From: Methylomonas albis
GTDB taxonomy: Bacteria > Pseudomonadota > Gammaproteobacteria > Methylococcales > Methylomonadaceae
Assembly (NCBI RefSeq): GCF_014850955.1
Contig: NZ_JACXSS010000001.1
Coordinates: 1,674,001-1,738,000 of the forward strand
Direction of reading: 5' to 3'
Length of the DNA stretch: 64,000 bases
In this document: one piece after another, positions 56,025-64,000 of the stretch
Numbering within the stretch: position 1 is the first letter of the stretch
How the letters are laid out: each line of letters starts with the position of its first letter
Made by a program: the position numbers and the translations under genes
Notes under the pieces: generated by a model
What the model was told of the DNA's origin: nothing
What the model saw: only the letters and a program-made list of their open reading frames with translations
Databases searched by the model: none

Positions 56025-56270
56025 GATGTGTACTCCGTATTTTTTGATGGTTTTGTCCGACAAATAATCTCAATGATGCCTGTATGCCAGTGAACACCAA
56101 CGACTCGAAATAACCCGCCAGCAAACTTATACACCTATTCAGGTGGATTAGAGTTGTTTCGATAGCGCCCAATGTTCTGGTGGGAAGAGTGTTCAAGCAA
56201 ATAAACCCTGATCAACTGGTGCCAAGTTTGCTTAAATTAAGGATTCCAGGCACTTTCATCATTTCACGTT

Positions 56271-57080
56271 ATGAACGAAATTAGCTACGACATCAATAGT
56301 CTACTGATCGCCTGCTTGCTGCTGGGGTCAATGGCGCTGGCAATCGAGCTGGGTTATCGGTTGGGTTTACGTATCAAGCCTAAGGTGGACGATAATTTCA
56401 AAGGTCATGTCAACTCGATTTCGGGGTCTTTACTCGGTATTCTGGCATTGTTGCTGGGTTTTACCTTTTCGCTGTCCTTGCAGCGCTACGACAGTCGGAG
56501 CGAGGCGGTAGTGGACGAAGCCAATGCAATCGGCACTGCGTATTTGCGCGCGCAGCTATTACCGTTGACGGTACGCGAGGATGTGATTGGCTTGATGCGT
56601 AACTATGTGGATTTGCGGGTGCGGACCGGCAGCGTCGATCTGACCCAACATGGACAGCGGGAAGCTCTGATCGCCGAGGCCGCAAGGATGCAAGCTATCC
56701 TCTGGGACTACGCCCGCCAGGCGAATGAACAGGCGCCGAGTCCGGTGACCACCGGCTTATTTATCCCCGCTCTGAACGATTTGATCGATAATTTTAGCAA
56801 GCGTGATGCCGAGCTGAATCGACATGTACCCGAGTTAGTGCTGGCCTTGTTGTACACCACCTTCGTGATGGCCGGTGCGCTCGTCGGCTATACCAATGGT
56901 TTGGCAGGACATCGCACATCGTTTGTCACCTACATATTAGTTTGGCTGATTGTAGTGATGGTTTTCATTATTCTGGATTTGGACCGACCTTATCGGGGCG
57001 TAATTAGGGTGAACGGGCAGAGTCTGATCGACTTGCAAACCGCTATTCACGCTGAAGGCAAGATAGACAATCGGCATTGA
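56271..57080 (+). CDS. DUF4239-like (bestrophin-like) membrane protein
   Basis: 269 residues with two N-terminal helices (LLIACLLLGSMALAIELGY; SGSLLGILALLLGFTFSLSL), a cytoplasmic helical middle, and two C-terminal helices (LLYTTFVMAGALVGYTNGL; VTYILVWLIVVMVFIIL). The pattern LLGFTFSLSLQRYDSRSEAV followed by DEANAIGTAYLRA is characteristic of this family. An ion-channel-like role is only suggested by the family name. Confidence 0.75.
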   Translation: MNEISYDINSLLIACLLLGSMALAIELGYRLGLRIKPKVDDNFKGHVNSISGSLLGILALLLGFTFSLSLQRYDSRSEAVVDEANAIGTAYLRAQLLPLTVREDVIGLMRNYVDLRVRTGSVDLTQHGQREALIAEAARMQAILWDYARQANEQAPSPVTTGLFIPALNDLIDNFSKRDAELNRHVPELVLALLYTTFVMAGALVGYTNGLAGHRTSFVTYILVWLIVVMVFIILDLDRPYRGVIRVNGQSLIDLQTAIHAEGKIDNRH

Positions 57081-57105
57081 CTTCGCCCGTTCTGAACAGC
57101 TTGGT

Positions 57106-57333
57106 TTAGGTCCGCTGTTTCAGCCAATACAGTGCATAGATGCCGGCAATCAAAGAATAAATGCTTAACTCGGTTTTCAGATCGTCAAACTGGTCAGCAC
57201 TCTTGGTATGAAGTGTGGGCAAGTTACTGGTGGGAATTATGTCTGCGGACAATGGCTGTGACTGAGCGTTAACGCTGCTCGTATTCAGCAAATTCAACAT
57301 TAAGATGCCGGTTATTATCATTATTTTGCGCAT
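57106..57333 (-). CDS. Small exported protein of unknown function
   Basis: The frame is open to 57597, but GGAGAG 7 bases before the ATG at 57333 and an immediate signal peptide (MRKIMIITGILMLNLLNTSS, cleavage near VNA-QSQ) fix the start there. 75 residues. A second hydrophobic stretch near the C-terminus (YSLIAGIYALYWL) may anchor it. No family recognised. An inverted repeat lies just upstream, and the neighbour at 57500 is divergent. Confidence 0.65.
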   Translation of the reverse strand: MRKIMIITGILMLNLLNTSSVNAQSQPLSADIIPTSNLPTLHTKSADQFDDLKTELSIYSLIAGIYALYWLKQRT

Positions 57334-57350
57334 GCTAGGCTCTCCGGTAA

Positions 57351-57383
57351 GGTATTGTATCGATATAGTAGCGATACAATACC
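57351..57383. promoter_or_regulatory. 12-bp perfect inverted repeat between divergent envelope genes
   Basis: GGTATTGTATCG (57351-57362) and CGATACAATACC (57372-57383) flank a 9-base spacer. It lies 18 bp before the start of the small exported protein and about 117 bp before the divergent gene. The symmetry and place suggest an operator for a dimeric repressor, or a stable hairpin in the 5' leader. Confidence 0.6.
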
Positions 57384-57499
57384 ATGTGTGCAAATATTTT
57401 TTGCCACCCCGTTTTCGAGTAAGTTTTAGGCTTCTGCTTGCTTGCCCAAACCGCCACAAATAGTCAAGCTGCCAGGCAACTGGTCCAGGGTCGAGGTAA

Positions 57500-58228
57500 A
57501 TGCTTAACGAAGGATGCAAGGCAAAAATTGCGCTAGGGTGTTTCGCGCTTCTGATTTTGTTCTTTGTTGACGTAACAGCCAAAGAACGCGCCGACACCGG
57601 TCAGCACAAGAAACCGGTACGCAATATGCCGGAAATCGACGCGACAGACGTGGGTACTGTCGATATTGAACAGGAAACCAATATTTTTGCCGCGGCGGCG
57701 GTTGCCAATCTCTCGGCCAATTACGGTTTGGCAGCGGGCTGGGATTTGGGGCTGAGTTTGCTGAACGGGCAATTTGTATCCACAGCCGTGCCTTCAGTGC
57801 CTTTTCAGCCGGACCTGATGTTAAGCGTGGAAAAACACTGGCTGACGCAAGATAGGCAACTTATCGCCGGCACCCAGAGCGGCCTTGGCCTGCTGGCGCA
57901 AACTACCGTATTTATGAGTTTTTCCTACCTGGAATATCAACGACATTTGCCGGACTGGGACACGAATGTCGATACAGGTCTGTATTACGCCAATGCGGCT
58001 TTGGCCGGCTTTCAGAGCGTAGGACTGCATGTGAATATAGAAGCGCCGTTGTTCGACAAGCTGCGGATCAATGGCGATTATTTATCCGGCAGCAATGCTT
58101 TGGGGGCGGCGACGGTCAAATTGCTTTATCCCGTCGTCGGTGACTGGCGATTGGGTTTGGGCGTTCAACGCCCGAATGCCTATGCCGGCGATCATTGGGT
58201 GGGATTGGTGGGTATTTATTGGCATTGA
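57500..58228 (+). CDS. Exported protein, probable outer-membrane beta-barrel
   Basis: 242 residues. The N-terminal signal (IALGCFALLILFFVDVTA) is followed by a polar linker, then alternating amphipathic strands with aromatic girdles (GWDLGLSLLNGQF; VDTGLYYANAALAGF; VGDWRLGLGVQRPNAY) and an aromatic-rich C-terminus (WVGLVGIYWH). This is the look of a small 8- to 10-strand porin-like barrel. No family recognised. SD GAGG precedes the ATG. Confidence 0.6.
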   Translation: MLNEGCKAKIALGCFALLILFFVDVTAKERADTGQHKKPVRNMPEIDATDVGTVDIEQETNIFAAAAVANLSANYGLAAGWDLGLSLLNGQFVSTAVPSVPFQPDLMLSVEKHWLTQDRQLIAGTQSGLGLLAQTTVFMSFSYLEYQRHLPDWDTNVDTGLYYANAALAGFQSVGLHVNIEAPLFDKLRINGDYLSGSNALGAATVKLLYPVVGDWRLGLGVQRPNAYAGDHWVGLVGIYWH

Positions 58229-58315
58229 ACAAAATATCGTCTGCAATGGCGTAATGAAAAGTCCACCTTGGCTGAGTTATCATCTTGTTTTTTAACAAAA
58301 TCGGAGCCCGCTGCC

Positions 58316-58849
58316 ATGTTAGAAATAATCCTGATCGTCTTTGCTATGGCGGTACTGATAGTGCTGGCATTGGCCAGCAAACAACCGAACCAATTCCAAG
58401 TCACCCGTTCCGCCAGCATAGCCGCGCCGCCGGCAAGTGTTTTTGCCCAAGTTAACGATTTGCAAAACTGGGAAGCTTGGTCGCCGTGGGCAAAACTAGA
58501 CCCAAACGCCAAAAACAGTTTTTCCGGTCCGCAAGCCGGTGTCGGTGCAAACATGAGCTGGGCCGGTAACAACAAAGTAGGCGAGGGCAGTATGACCATC
58601 GTCGAGAGCCGTCCGTACGATTTGATACGTTTTAGGCTCGATTTTCTTAAACCGTTTAAAGCCAGCAGCATCGCCGAATTTACGTTCAAAGCAGATGGGG
58701 GCAACACCATTCTGGTCTGGAGCATGTCCGGAAAAAATAACTTCATCGGCAAAGTCATGAGTTTAATCATGAATTGCGACAAAATGGTCGGCGGCCAGTG
58801 GGAGCAGGGCTTGTCGGCCATTAAAGCGATAGTGGAAGCGGGTGGCTAG
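58316..58849 (+). CDS. Membrane-anchored SRPBCC family protein
   Basis: 177 residues from the ATG at 58316 (GGAG 9 bases upstream; a frame start at 58268 is weaker). One N-terminal helix (MLEIILIVFAMAVLIVLALA) is followed by a polyketide-cyclase-type START domain (SASIAAPPASVFAQVNDLQN, then WEAWSPWAKLDPN, FTFKADGGNTILVWSMSG). The hydrophobic ligand is unknown. Codirectional with the barrel protein, 87 bp apart. Confidence 0.8.
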   Translation: MLEIILIVFAMAVLIVLALASKQPNQFQVTRSASIAAPPASVFAQVNDLQNWEAWSPWAKLDPNAKNSFSGPQAGVGANMSWAGNNKVGEGSMTIVESRPYDLIRFRLDFLKPFKASSIAEFTFKADGGNTILVWSMSGKNNFIGKVMSLIMNCDKMVGGQWEQGLSAIKAIVEAGG

Positions 58850-59162
58850 GTTTTATTGATCGTATTGGAGCGTGGGTTTGGCATTAAACTGGCCGGACTT
58901 GAGCTTGAGCGAATGGGGTGGCGTTCTCTTGCAATTGTTCGATGCTCGTTTTACCAGCCTGATACAACGGTGGTGTTAGGCGGGAGACAGGCTATGAGGT
59001 TTAGTAGGTAGGGCGAGAATAGGTGACGTTGTATGGTGCCGTTAGAATCGGTTGACATTCGGCATAAGCCCGTTGGCTATTGCAACTTACCGCTGAGTAT
59101 TACGACCAGAGCAGCCACTTCCGATAAATATCCAGCGAGCTTTCGAGTGCTGGAGATCGGCC
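58850..59162. other. Intergenic region left of the IS1182-type element
   Basis: About 310 bp with no supported gene or clear repeat. It does not continue the reading frame of the membrane-fusion protein truncated on the other side of the IS. Confidence 0.4.
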
Positions 59163-60836
59163 CAGACTGTGTAAAAACGTTGAATAGATGAAATACCCAG
59201 CCCGTATCGACCAATTCTGTTGAAATCGCGCGGTCCTGAGCGGCTAACGTTTCTGAATGGCGTTAACTGGTTTATCGACTTGATTTGACCAAATTGATGC
59301 TGATAGCCATCGGTAATAGGCTAAAAAAGAGCAATAAATGGCCGTCAGGCCACCATTGCTTCCATCAATGCAGTGGTTCCCAGTAGATTCATCACCCTTT
59401 TAAGGTTGTAGGCCAGTACATGTAGGCTCATCTCGGTGCTGACGCGATCAAGTGTCTTGGTCAGAAAATGGGTTGCACCCATCCATGCCTTGAGGGTGCC
59501 GAAGGGATGCTCCACCGTCTGGCGCCGAATACGCATGCTGTCTGGTGCTTGGTCTAAACGCGTTTGCATGGCATCCAGAACATCTTCATGCTCCCAACGT
59601 GTAATCCGTCGCTGTTCGCCTGGGGTGCACTTGGCTTTGAGTTCACATTGTTGGCAGCATGAACTCCAATAACGGTGTACTTTCATTTCTCGCTCAACAG
59701 TACTGTATCGCCAGATGAGGCGTTGGCCGGCCGGACATCGGTACTCGTTGTTCTCGGCGTCGTAAATAAAATCTGCCTTATCAAATCTTCCAGCAGCTTT
59801 GGCTGAAGAGGTTTTGCATTTGGGGACGAGGGGTGTGATACCGGCTTCATGGCAGGCCAGAATTTCTTCACTCTTGAAATAGCCGCGATCAGCAATGGCC
59901 GTTAGGTCTTGGACACCCATGGCTGTGCGGGCTTGCTTAGCCATTGAGGTCAGCTGGTCTCGGTCAATGCCGACATTGGTCACCTCATGGGTAACAATCA
60001 GGTGATGCTGGGTATCGACGGCCGTCTGAACATTGTAGCCAACGATGCCGGTGCCACGCGTCTTCATGGAACGGGCATCCGGATCGGTCAGGGAAATCTG
60101 TTTGTCGGGTGTCTTATTGAGCTCGACTTCGATGTCCTTGAGCGCTTTCATCTGCGCTTTCAGGGCAGCAATCTTATCTTGCAGGCGTTCGGACTTGGCC
60201 TTGGCAATGGCTGGCTCTTGCCGGTCGGCAGTGTCGAGTGCTGTCAGATAGCGATTGATGCTTGACTCGATTTCTTCCATTCGCCTTTGCAACTTGGCGC
60301 TGGTGAAATTCCGATCCCGGTTATTGACCGCCTTGAATTTGCTACCATCGATGGCCACTAAAGCTTCCGAGAACAAACCCAGTTGCTGGCACAACACGAT
60401 AAACTGACGGCAGACGCTTTGAATCGCTTTGCCGTTGTCTTTACGGAAATTGGCAATGGTCTTGAAGTCGGGCGTCAGTCGTCCAACCAGCCACATCAGT
60501 TCGACATTACGTTGTGTCTCTTTCTCAAGACGCCGACTGGATTGAATGCGATTGAGGTAACCGTAGATGTAAATCTTCAAGAGAATGGCGGGATGATAGG
60601 CCGGCCTACCGGTGATCGCCGGTTCAACGCCGTCAAATCCAAGCTTGCCCAGGTCCAGTTCGTCGACAAAAACATCAACGACGCGCACTGGATTGGTATC
60701 GGTGATGTAGTCGTCGATACTTTCCGGCAATAACGTTGTTTGTGTTCGGCATTCACCTTCAATGAAACGTTTCATCGGCTGACCTCATCAATAACCTGAG
60801 CCTATTATATCAAGTTAGGCGTTTTGACACAGTCTG
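59163..60836 (-). mobile_element. IS1182-family insertion sequence
   Basis: 1674 bp. Terminal inverted repeats CAGACTGTGTAAAAACG (59163-59179) and, in reverse, CAGACTGTGTCAAAACG (60836-60820) differ at one base. A palindromic GGCC flanks both ends (59159-59162, 60837-60840), consistent with a 4-bp target duplication. One intact transposase gene. Confidence 0.88.
59345..60775 (-). CDS. IS1182-family transposase
   Basis: 476 residues, full length. The N-terminal DUF772-type region (AYHPAILLKIYIYGYLNRIQ) is followed by the DDE domain (ALVAIDGSKFKAVN, TAIADRGYFKSEE, and late TVEHPFGTLKAWMG). A four-Cys zinc-like knuckle CCQQCELKAKC lies before the last acidic residue. The frame is unbroken, so the element may be mobile. 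Confidence 0.94.
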   Translation of the reverse strand: MKRFIEGECRTQTTLLPESIDDYITDTNPVRVVDVFVDELDLGKLGFDGVEPAITGRPAYHPAILLKIYIYGYLNRIQSSRRLEKETQRNVELMWLVGRLTPDFKTIANFRKDNGKAIQSVCRQFIVLCQQLGLFSEALVAIDGSKFKAVNNRDRNFTSAKLQRRMEEIESSINRYLTALDTADRQEPAIAKAKSERLQDKIAALKAQMKALKDIEVELNKTPDKQISLTDPDARSMKTRGTGIVGYNVQTAVDTQHHLIVTHEVTNVGIDRDQLTSMAKQARTAMGVQDLTAIADRGYFKSEEILACHEAGITPLVPKCKTSSAKAAGRFDKADFIYDAENNEYRCPAGQRLIWRYSTVEREMKVHRYWSSCCQQCELKAKCTPGEQRRITRWEHEDVLDAMQTRLDQAPDSMRIRRQTVEHPFGTLKAWMGATHFLTKTLDRVSTEMSLHVLAYNLKRVMNLLGTTALMEAMVA

Positions 60837-61425
60837 GGCCAATTTCCGACCTTCGATGTTGATTTCTGAATGGCCGGTTTATGTCATAAATTGCTCGTAT
60901 AACGTTTGAATTAACCGGCAGCCGAAAACATGCGAAGCTTGCTGTAGGCCGTTCGGTGGTTTCGATGCGCGCGCCATGGGCCGCCAGATCGCCGCGCAGC
61001 ACCGCCAGTTGCGAGCGTTTTTCCTGCACTTGTTCTTCCGGCAGAGTTTGTTGCCGGGCCAGGGTTTCGGCCTGCTGGAGTTGCCATTGCGCCAGTTCCA
61101 GCTTGGCCTGGGTGGCTAGCCTTTCGCCTTGCAGGCGCGAGCGTTCCAGCTCGAAATCCCGGCAGGCCAGTTGCACCAGCACCGCCCCGACCTTGACGCT
61201 GTCCCCGACTCGCACCGGCAAATCGACCACCAGCGCGTCGATTTGCGAGGCAATCGCCGAATGGTTCAGGCTCACCACCACCGCCGGCGCGGCGGATTCG
61301 GGATAAATCGCCAGTTGCGAGAGCGGCGCGGTGCGGACCTGAACCGCTTCGTCGGCCCAGGTAGTAATGGATAGGCTTAGCAACAAAGCGGGCAACCCGA
61401 TGACGAATCCTTCCACTATCCTCAT
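60805..61425 (-). pseudogene. Truncated HlyD-like membrane-fusion protein
   Basis: From the ATG at 61425 (overlapping the permease stop) it encodes a signal peptide (MRIVEGFVIGLPALLLSLSI), the first biotinyl-lipoyl half (ASQIDALVVDLPVRVGDSVK) and part of the helical hairpin (ELAQWQLQQAETLARQQTLP). After ARIETTER the sequence loses all similarity, and the frame runs into the IS end, stopping at 60805. The second lipoyl half and beta domains are missing, so it cannot make a normal adaptor. The left flank of the IS does not carry the missing part. Confidence 0.8.
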
Positions 61426-62885
61426 GCTTCGACCTTGACGCCGATCCGCCGCAACCTGCGCCAACCGCCAATCACCAATAACCACATTGGCAGTGATAAG
61501 CCGGCACAAGCGCCCAGCAATTGGGAGACATGCTCTTCAATGGATACGGGCGGTTGTTGGAATTGCGGTATCGCGTCGTATTCGGAAAACGTCGGTGTAT
61601 CCAGCGTAAATCTCGGAAAATAAAACGCCCGCAGCCGTCGATGATAATCGGCGACGGCAGCCAGAAAAGCTTGTTGATGATCCTGGCCTTGGCCGGTCAG
61701 TTGATGGACGAATTGCTGGTAGACGATGGCCGGCGACAAAAAGCGTAAGCGTTCGACGAAGTCGCGCTGATGGCGTTGCTGTTCGTCGAACTCGGCTTGG
61801 CCGGGTGCCAACACCCGTTCGGTTTCTTCATCCAGCGCGATGCGGGTCTGGATGAAGTCATCGACATTGACACTTTGGGTGTTCGGCACCCGATCCGGAT
61901 GGTCGATCAGATATTTGCCCAGCAATTCGGTCTTGCGCTTGCCGACTTCGATGGTGGCTTCCCGGCTGGCGTCGATGTATTCCATCCGCGAAGGCAACGG
62001 ATACCATTGCTTCAGGCTTAGATTCAAACAACCCGGCAAGACCACGACAAACAACAGCCACAAGCCCGCCAGCAGCAAGCCGTTTTCGGCGGTGCTTTTG
62101 CCGCGGGTATTGACCCAGAACGCACAGCTAAACCAGAACAGCAGATAAGCCGCCGTCACCGCCAACCAGCCGGCCAATGCCAAACCGGTGTGCGATTTTT
62201 CCGGCTGGGTTGTCCAAAACCAAAATGCCAGGCTGAGCGGCGCCAGCGTCAACAGCAAAAACACCACCGCTCTGACCGCAAAGCGAGCGGCGATGATGCG
62301 TCTTACCGCCGGCGGCTGGCAGCTCAGCAACGGCAAAGTACCCAGTTCCCGCTCGCCGGACAATTGGTTATAGCCGATGATCAACACCGCAATCGGTAGC
62401 AAAGTCAGGATGACGAAGGCCGCATCAAAACCGCCGAACAATAGCCGCAATGGGTTTTCCAGATTGCGGTGCAGTTGTTCGTCGTAAGCGCCGCCGATTT
62501 CCCAGGCTGTCACCGAAATACAGGCGTTGTACAGATCGCTTTGGCCGACGGCCAGCGCCGCCAAATCGCCGCCGTGCCGGCAGATGTGTTGCATTGCGCT
62601 GCCGAAGGCCAACGCATAACGCGGGTCGCCGTTGCGCGCCGTCAAACTTTGCGCGGGTGCCGCCCCTTGTTCGCGTAGGTCGTCGGCTGCCTTGCGCAGC
62701 GCCTCGAATTGTTGGCGGGTTTGAGTTTCGTAACCGGCGATTTGCGCCTGCTGACCGTCCAGCCAATGTTGGCCGTTCGCCAAGCCGAATAACAACGCCA
62801 GGCTGCTGAGCATAACGGTGGCCCAAAACACCCGGTCGAAACGCAGTTGCCTGGCTTCCAGTAAAAACAGGCTGAAGAGACTCAT
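61422..62885 (-). CDS. ABC-2-type permease with DUF3526 domain
   Basis: 487 residues from the ATG at 62885 (MSLFSLFLLEARQLRFDRVF), which overlaps the previous gene's end (TGAGATG). One N-terminal helix and a ~120-residue periplasmic domain are followed by a block of five helices with NQLSGERELGTLPLLSCQPP, the intracellular loop typical of ABC-2 permeases. It is the second of a permease pair; an ATPase gene should lie beyond the right edge. Confidence 0.82.
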   Translation of the reverse strand: MSLFSLFLLEARQLRFDRVFWATVMLSSLALLFGLANGQHWLDGQQAQIAGYETQTRQQFEALRKAADDLREQGAAPAQSLTARNGDPRYALAFGSAMQHICRHGGDLAALAVGQSDLYNACISVTAWEIGGAYDEQLHRNLENPLRLLFGGFDAAFVILTLLPIAVLIIGYNQLSGERELGTLPLLSCQPPAVRRIIAARFAVRAVVFLLLTLAPLSLAFWFWTTQPEKSHTGLALAGWLAVTAAYLLFWFSCAFWVNTRGKSTAENGLLLAGLWLLFVVVLPGCLNLSLKQWYPLPSRMEYIDASREATIEVGKRKTELLGKYLIDHPDRVPNTQSVNVDDFIQTRIALDEETERVLAPGQAEFDEQQRHQRDFVERLRFLSPAIVYQQFVHQLTGQGQDHQQAFLAAVADYHRRLRAFYFPRFTLDTPTFSEYDAIPQFQQPPVSIEEHVSQLLGACAGLSLPMWLLVIGGWRRLRRIGVKVEA

Positions 62886-62886
62886 C

Positions 62887-64000
62887 TCACACCCCAGACA
62901 GCCGGGATACGGCGTATCGGGCAAAGCCAACGGCGGCCATCGCCCAGGCCAACATCAGTGCGATGGCCAAGGGATAGGCGTTCAGCGCGCTGCTTGCGTT
63001 TGGCGGGCGATAGCTAAACGGCGGAATGCTTTGCCACAATGCGGCGTCGGCCTTGATCAAGGTATTGTCCCAACCGTTGGCGCCTTTTTGCTGAAGCTGG
63101 GCGACATAATCGTTAAGCAAGGTGTTCATGGCGCGGCGGTGCTGTTCCACCTGCCGGGTGAAATCCTGATGCTGAAGCAAGTCGTTGCCGGTCAGCGCCA
63201 TCGACAACAGCGAAACGCCGACCGACGGCGCGATCAGCGTGCCCCATTCCAGGAGACGATTTTGCCGGCTGTACAGGTCGAAGCGTTGTCGTGCGTACGC
63301 TTCGCAAACCCGCCAGGCGGCTTGTTCGCCGACCTGCATGCTCTGGCCGGTGTAATCGAACGGCAAATCCTCAATACGTTCGACCCGATATTCCGCCAGC
63401 AGTTTTTTCCGTAAGGCGTCTTCGTCGTCTTGCCAGGCCTGATTCAAATCCTTCATGAAAGACTGCCAGAACTCGACATTGGCTGGCGTCGGGTAAAATC
63501 GGCCGCCGACATCCAGTAGAGCTCTCGGCACGGCAAACACCGTGACGCCCCAGAACACCAGCAAAAGTGCCAACGCGGTACGCGCGGACCGGCAGCAGGC
63601 CGACACGCCCAGCGACAGCAACAACAGGATGCCCAGATATAGACCGTAGAGCAACACCAACAAAACGGCGCGCAGCATTTCGTCGCCGCGCGACTCGACC
63701 GGCGCCAGCCAGCCAGTGCCGGCAATGCCCAACACGGCCACCGGCAACAGCACCGCCGCCAAGACCTTGGCAATACCGGCGACCTTGCCCCACAAAACCG
63801 CATTGGGCCGCACACCCAGGCTCAACAGTTGCCGTAAAGTGCCTTGTTCACGCTCGCCGGCGAAGGCTGGAAAGCTCAACAATATCACCAACAACGGTAA
63901 TAAGGTCTGCGCGGCGAGGGCCGGGCTCAAGTCGCCGAAGCGTTGCAAGGCGCTCATGTCCCGAGCCGGCGGAAACTCCATCTCACCCTGAATATGCGCG
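62887..64000 (-). CDS. ABC-2-type permease with DUF3526 domain, 5' partial
   Basis: The frame is open to the right edge: codons upstream of the ATG at 63981 read AHIQGE, so the true start is probably outside the window. The visible ~370 residues contain FAGEREQGTLRQLLSLGVRP, the same loop as its downstream partner, and alternate membrane helices with a ~150-residue periplasmic domain. The two permeases are related and likely form a heterodimeric exporter that worked with the now truncated adaptor. Confidence 0.82.
   Translation of the reverse strand, partial: AHIQGEMEFPPARDMSALQRFGDLSPALAAQTLLPLLVILLSFPAFAGEREQGTLRQLLSLGVRPNAVLWGKVAGIAKVLAAVLLPVAVLGIAGTGWLAPVESRGDEMLRAVLLVLLYGLYLGILLLLSLGVSACCRSARTALALLLVFWGVTVFAVPRALLDVGGRFYPTPANVEFWQSFMKDLNQAWQDDEDALRKKLLAEYRVERIEDLPFDYTGQSMQVGEQAAWRVCEAYARQRFDLYSRQNRLLEWGTLIAPSVGVSLLSMALTGNDLLQHQDFTRQVEQHRRAMNTLLNDYVAQLQQKGANGWDNTLIKADAALWQSIPPFSYRPPNASSALNAYPLAIALMLAWAMAAVGFARYAVSRLSGV

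Noticed and set aside
57334-57597. N-terminal extension of the small exported protein to 57597
   Set aside because: It would cover the inverted repeat and the divergent gene's start; the ATG at 57333 has a good SD and an immediate signal peptide.
60841-60960. attC-like integron site between the truncated adaptor and the IS
   Set aside because: TTAACCGGC and GCCGGTTTATGTC are loosely inverted, but no proper R/L box pairs or integrase gene can be found.

Overview
The window reads as chromosomal DNA of a gammaproteobacterium with moderate GC (about 50%). The FleQ-type regulator, XrtA/EpsI exosortase, full type II secretion operon, MsrPQ and hybrid MgtE/CorA transporter together suggest an environmental species, possibly a Methylococcales-type methanotroph. 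No methane-oxidation gene is present, so that placement is an impression rather than a demonstration. No rRNA, tRNA or CRISPR array was found.

1-12.9 kb is a surface polysaccharide locus. On the minus strand a seven-gene run encodes a NodB-like protein, two glycosyltransferases, a TPR protein, the Wzm/Wzt ABC exporter and a methyltransferase-glycosyltransferase fusion cut by the left edge. Divergently, an XrtA exosortase fused to EpsI is followed by the GDP-mannose enzyme ManC and an Mg2+ channel. 13-18.6 kb holds a CorB/CNNM-type protein, FleQ, an M20 peptidase, an orphan small ORF behind a sigma-54-like promoter, and MgtC.

18.6-34.7 kb is a type II secretion operon (minus strand: gspE, then F-G-H-I-J-K-L-M-C-like-D). 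A 1699-residue autotransporter gene with eight 96-residue passenger repeats lies between gspE and gspF. 34.7-40 kb is an accessory strip: a RAYT transposase between inverted REP hairpins, an AT-rich orphan gene, further REP hairpins, an IS256-family element inside a 128-bp tandem repeat, a SLOG-fold protein and a small lipoprotein.

40-55 kb is the most coherent and interesting part. An intact B12-dependent LitR/CarH-type photoreceptor gene is divergent from an apparent operon of a divergent sigma-70 factor, hflK, hflC and ftsH that ends at a strong terminator. Downstream on the same strand is a tightly packed ten-gene run: SRPBCC protein, short LOV photoreceptor, fatty-acid hydroxylase, MsrP, MsrQ, TIGR01777 epimerase, membrane protein, photolyase, lipocalin and YbgA-like protein. 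This looks like a light/oxidative-stress regulon joining two photosensors to DNA, membrane and protein repair.

55-64 kb holds an RRM protein, a DUF6494 protein, a 34-residue Lys-rich protein, membrane and envelope proteins around a 12-bp inverted repeat, and a 1.67-kb IS1182-family element next to a truncated membrane-fusion protein. Two DUF3526-type ABC permeases run off the right edge.
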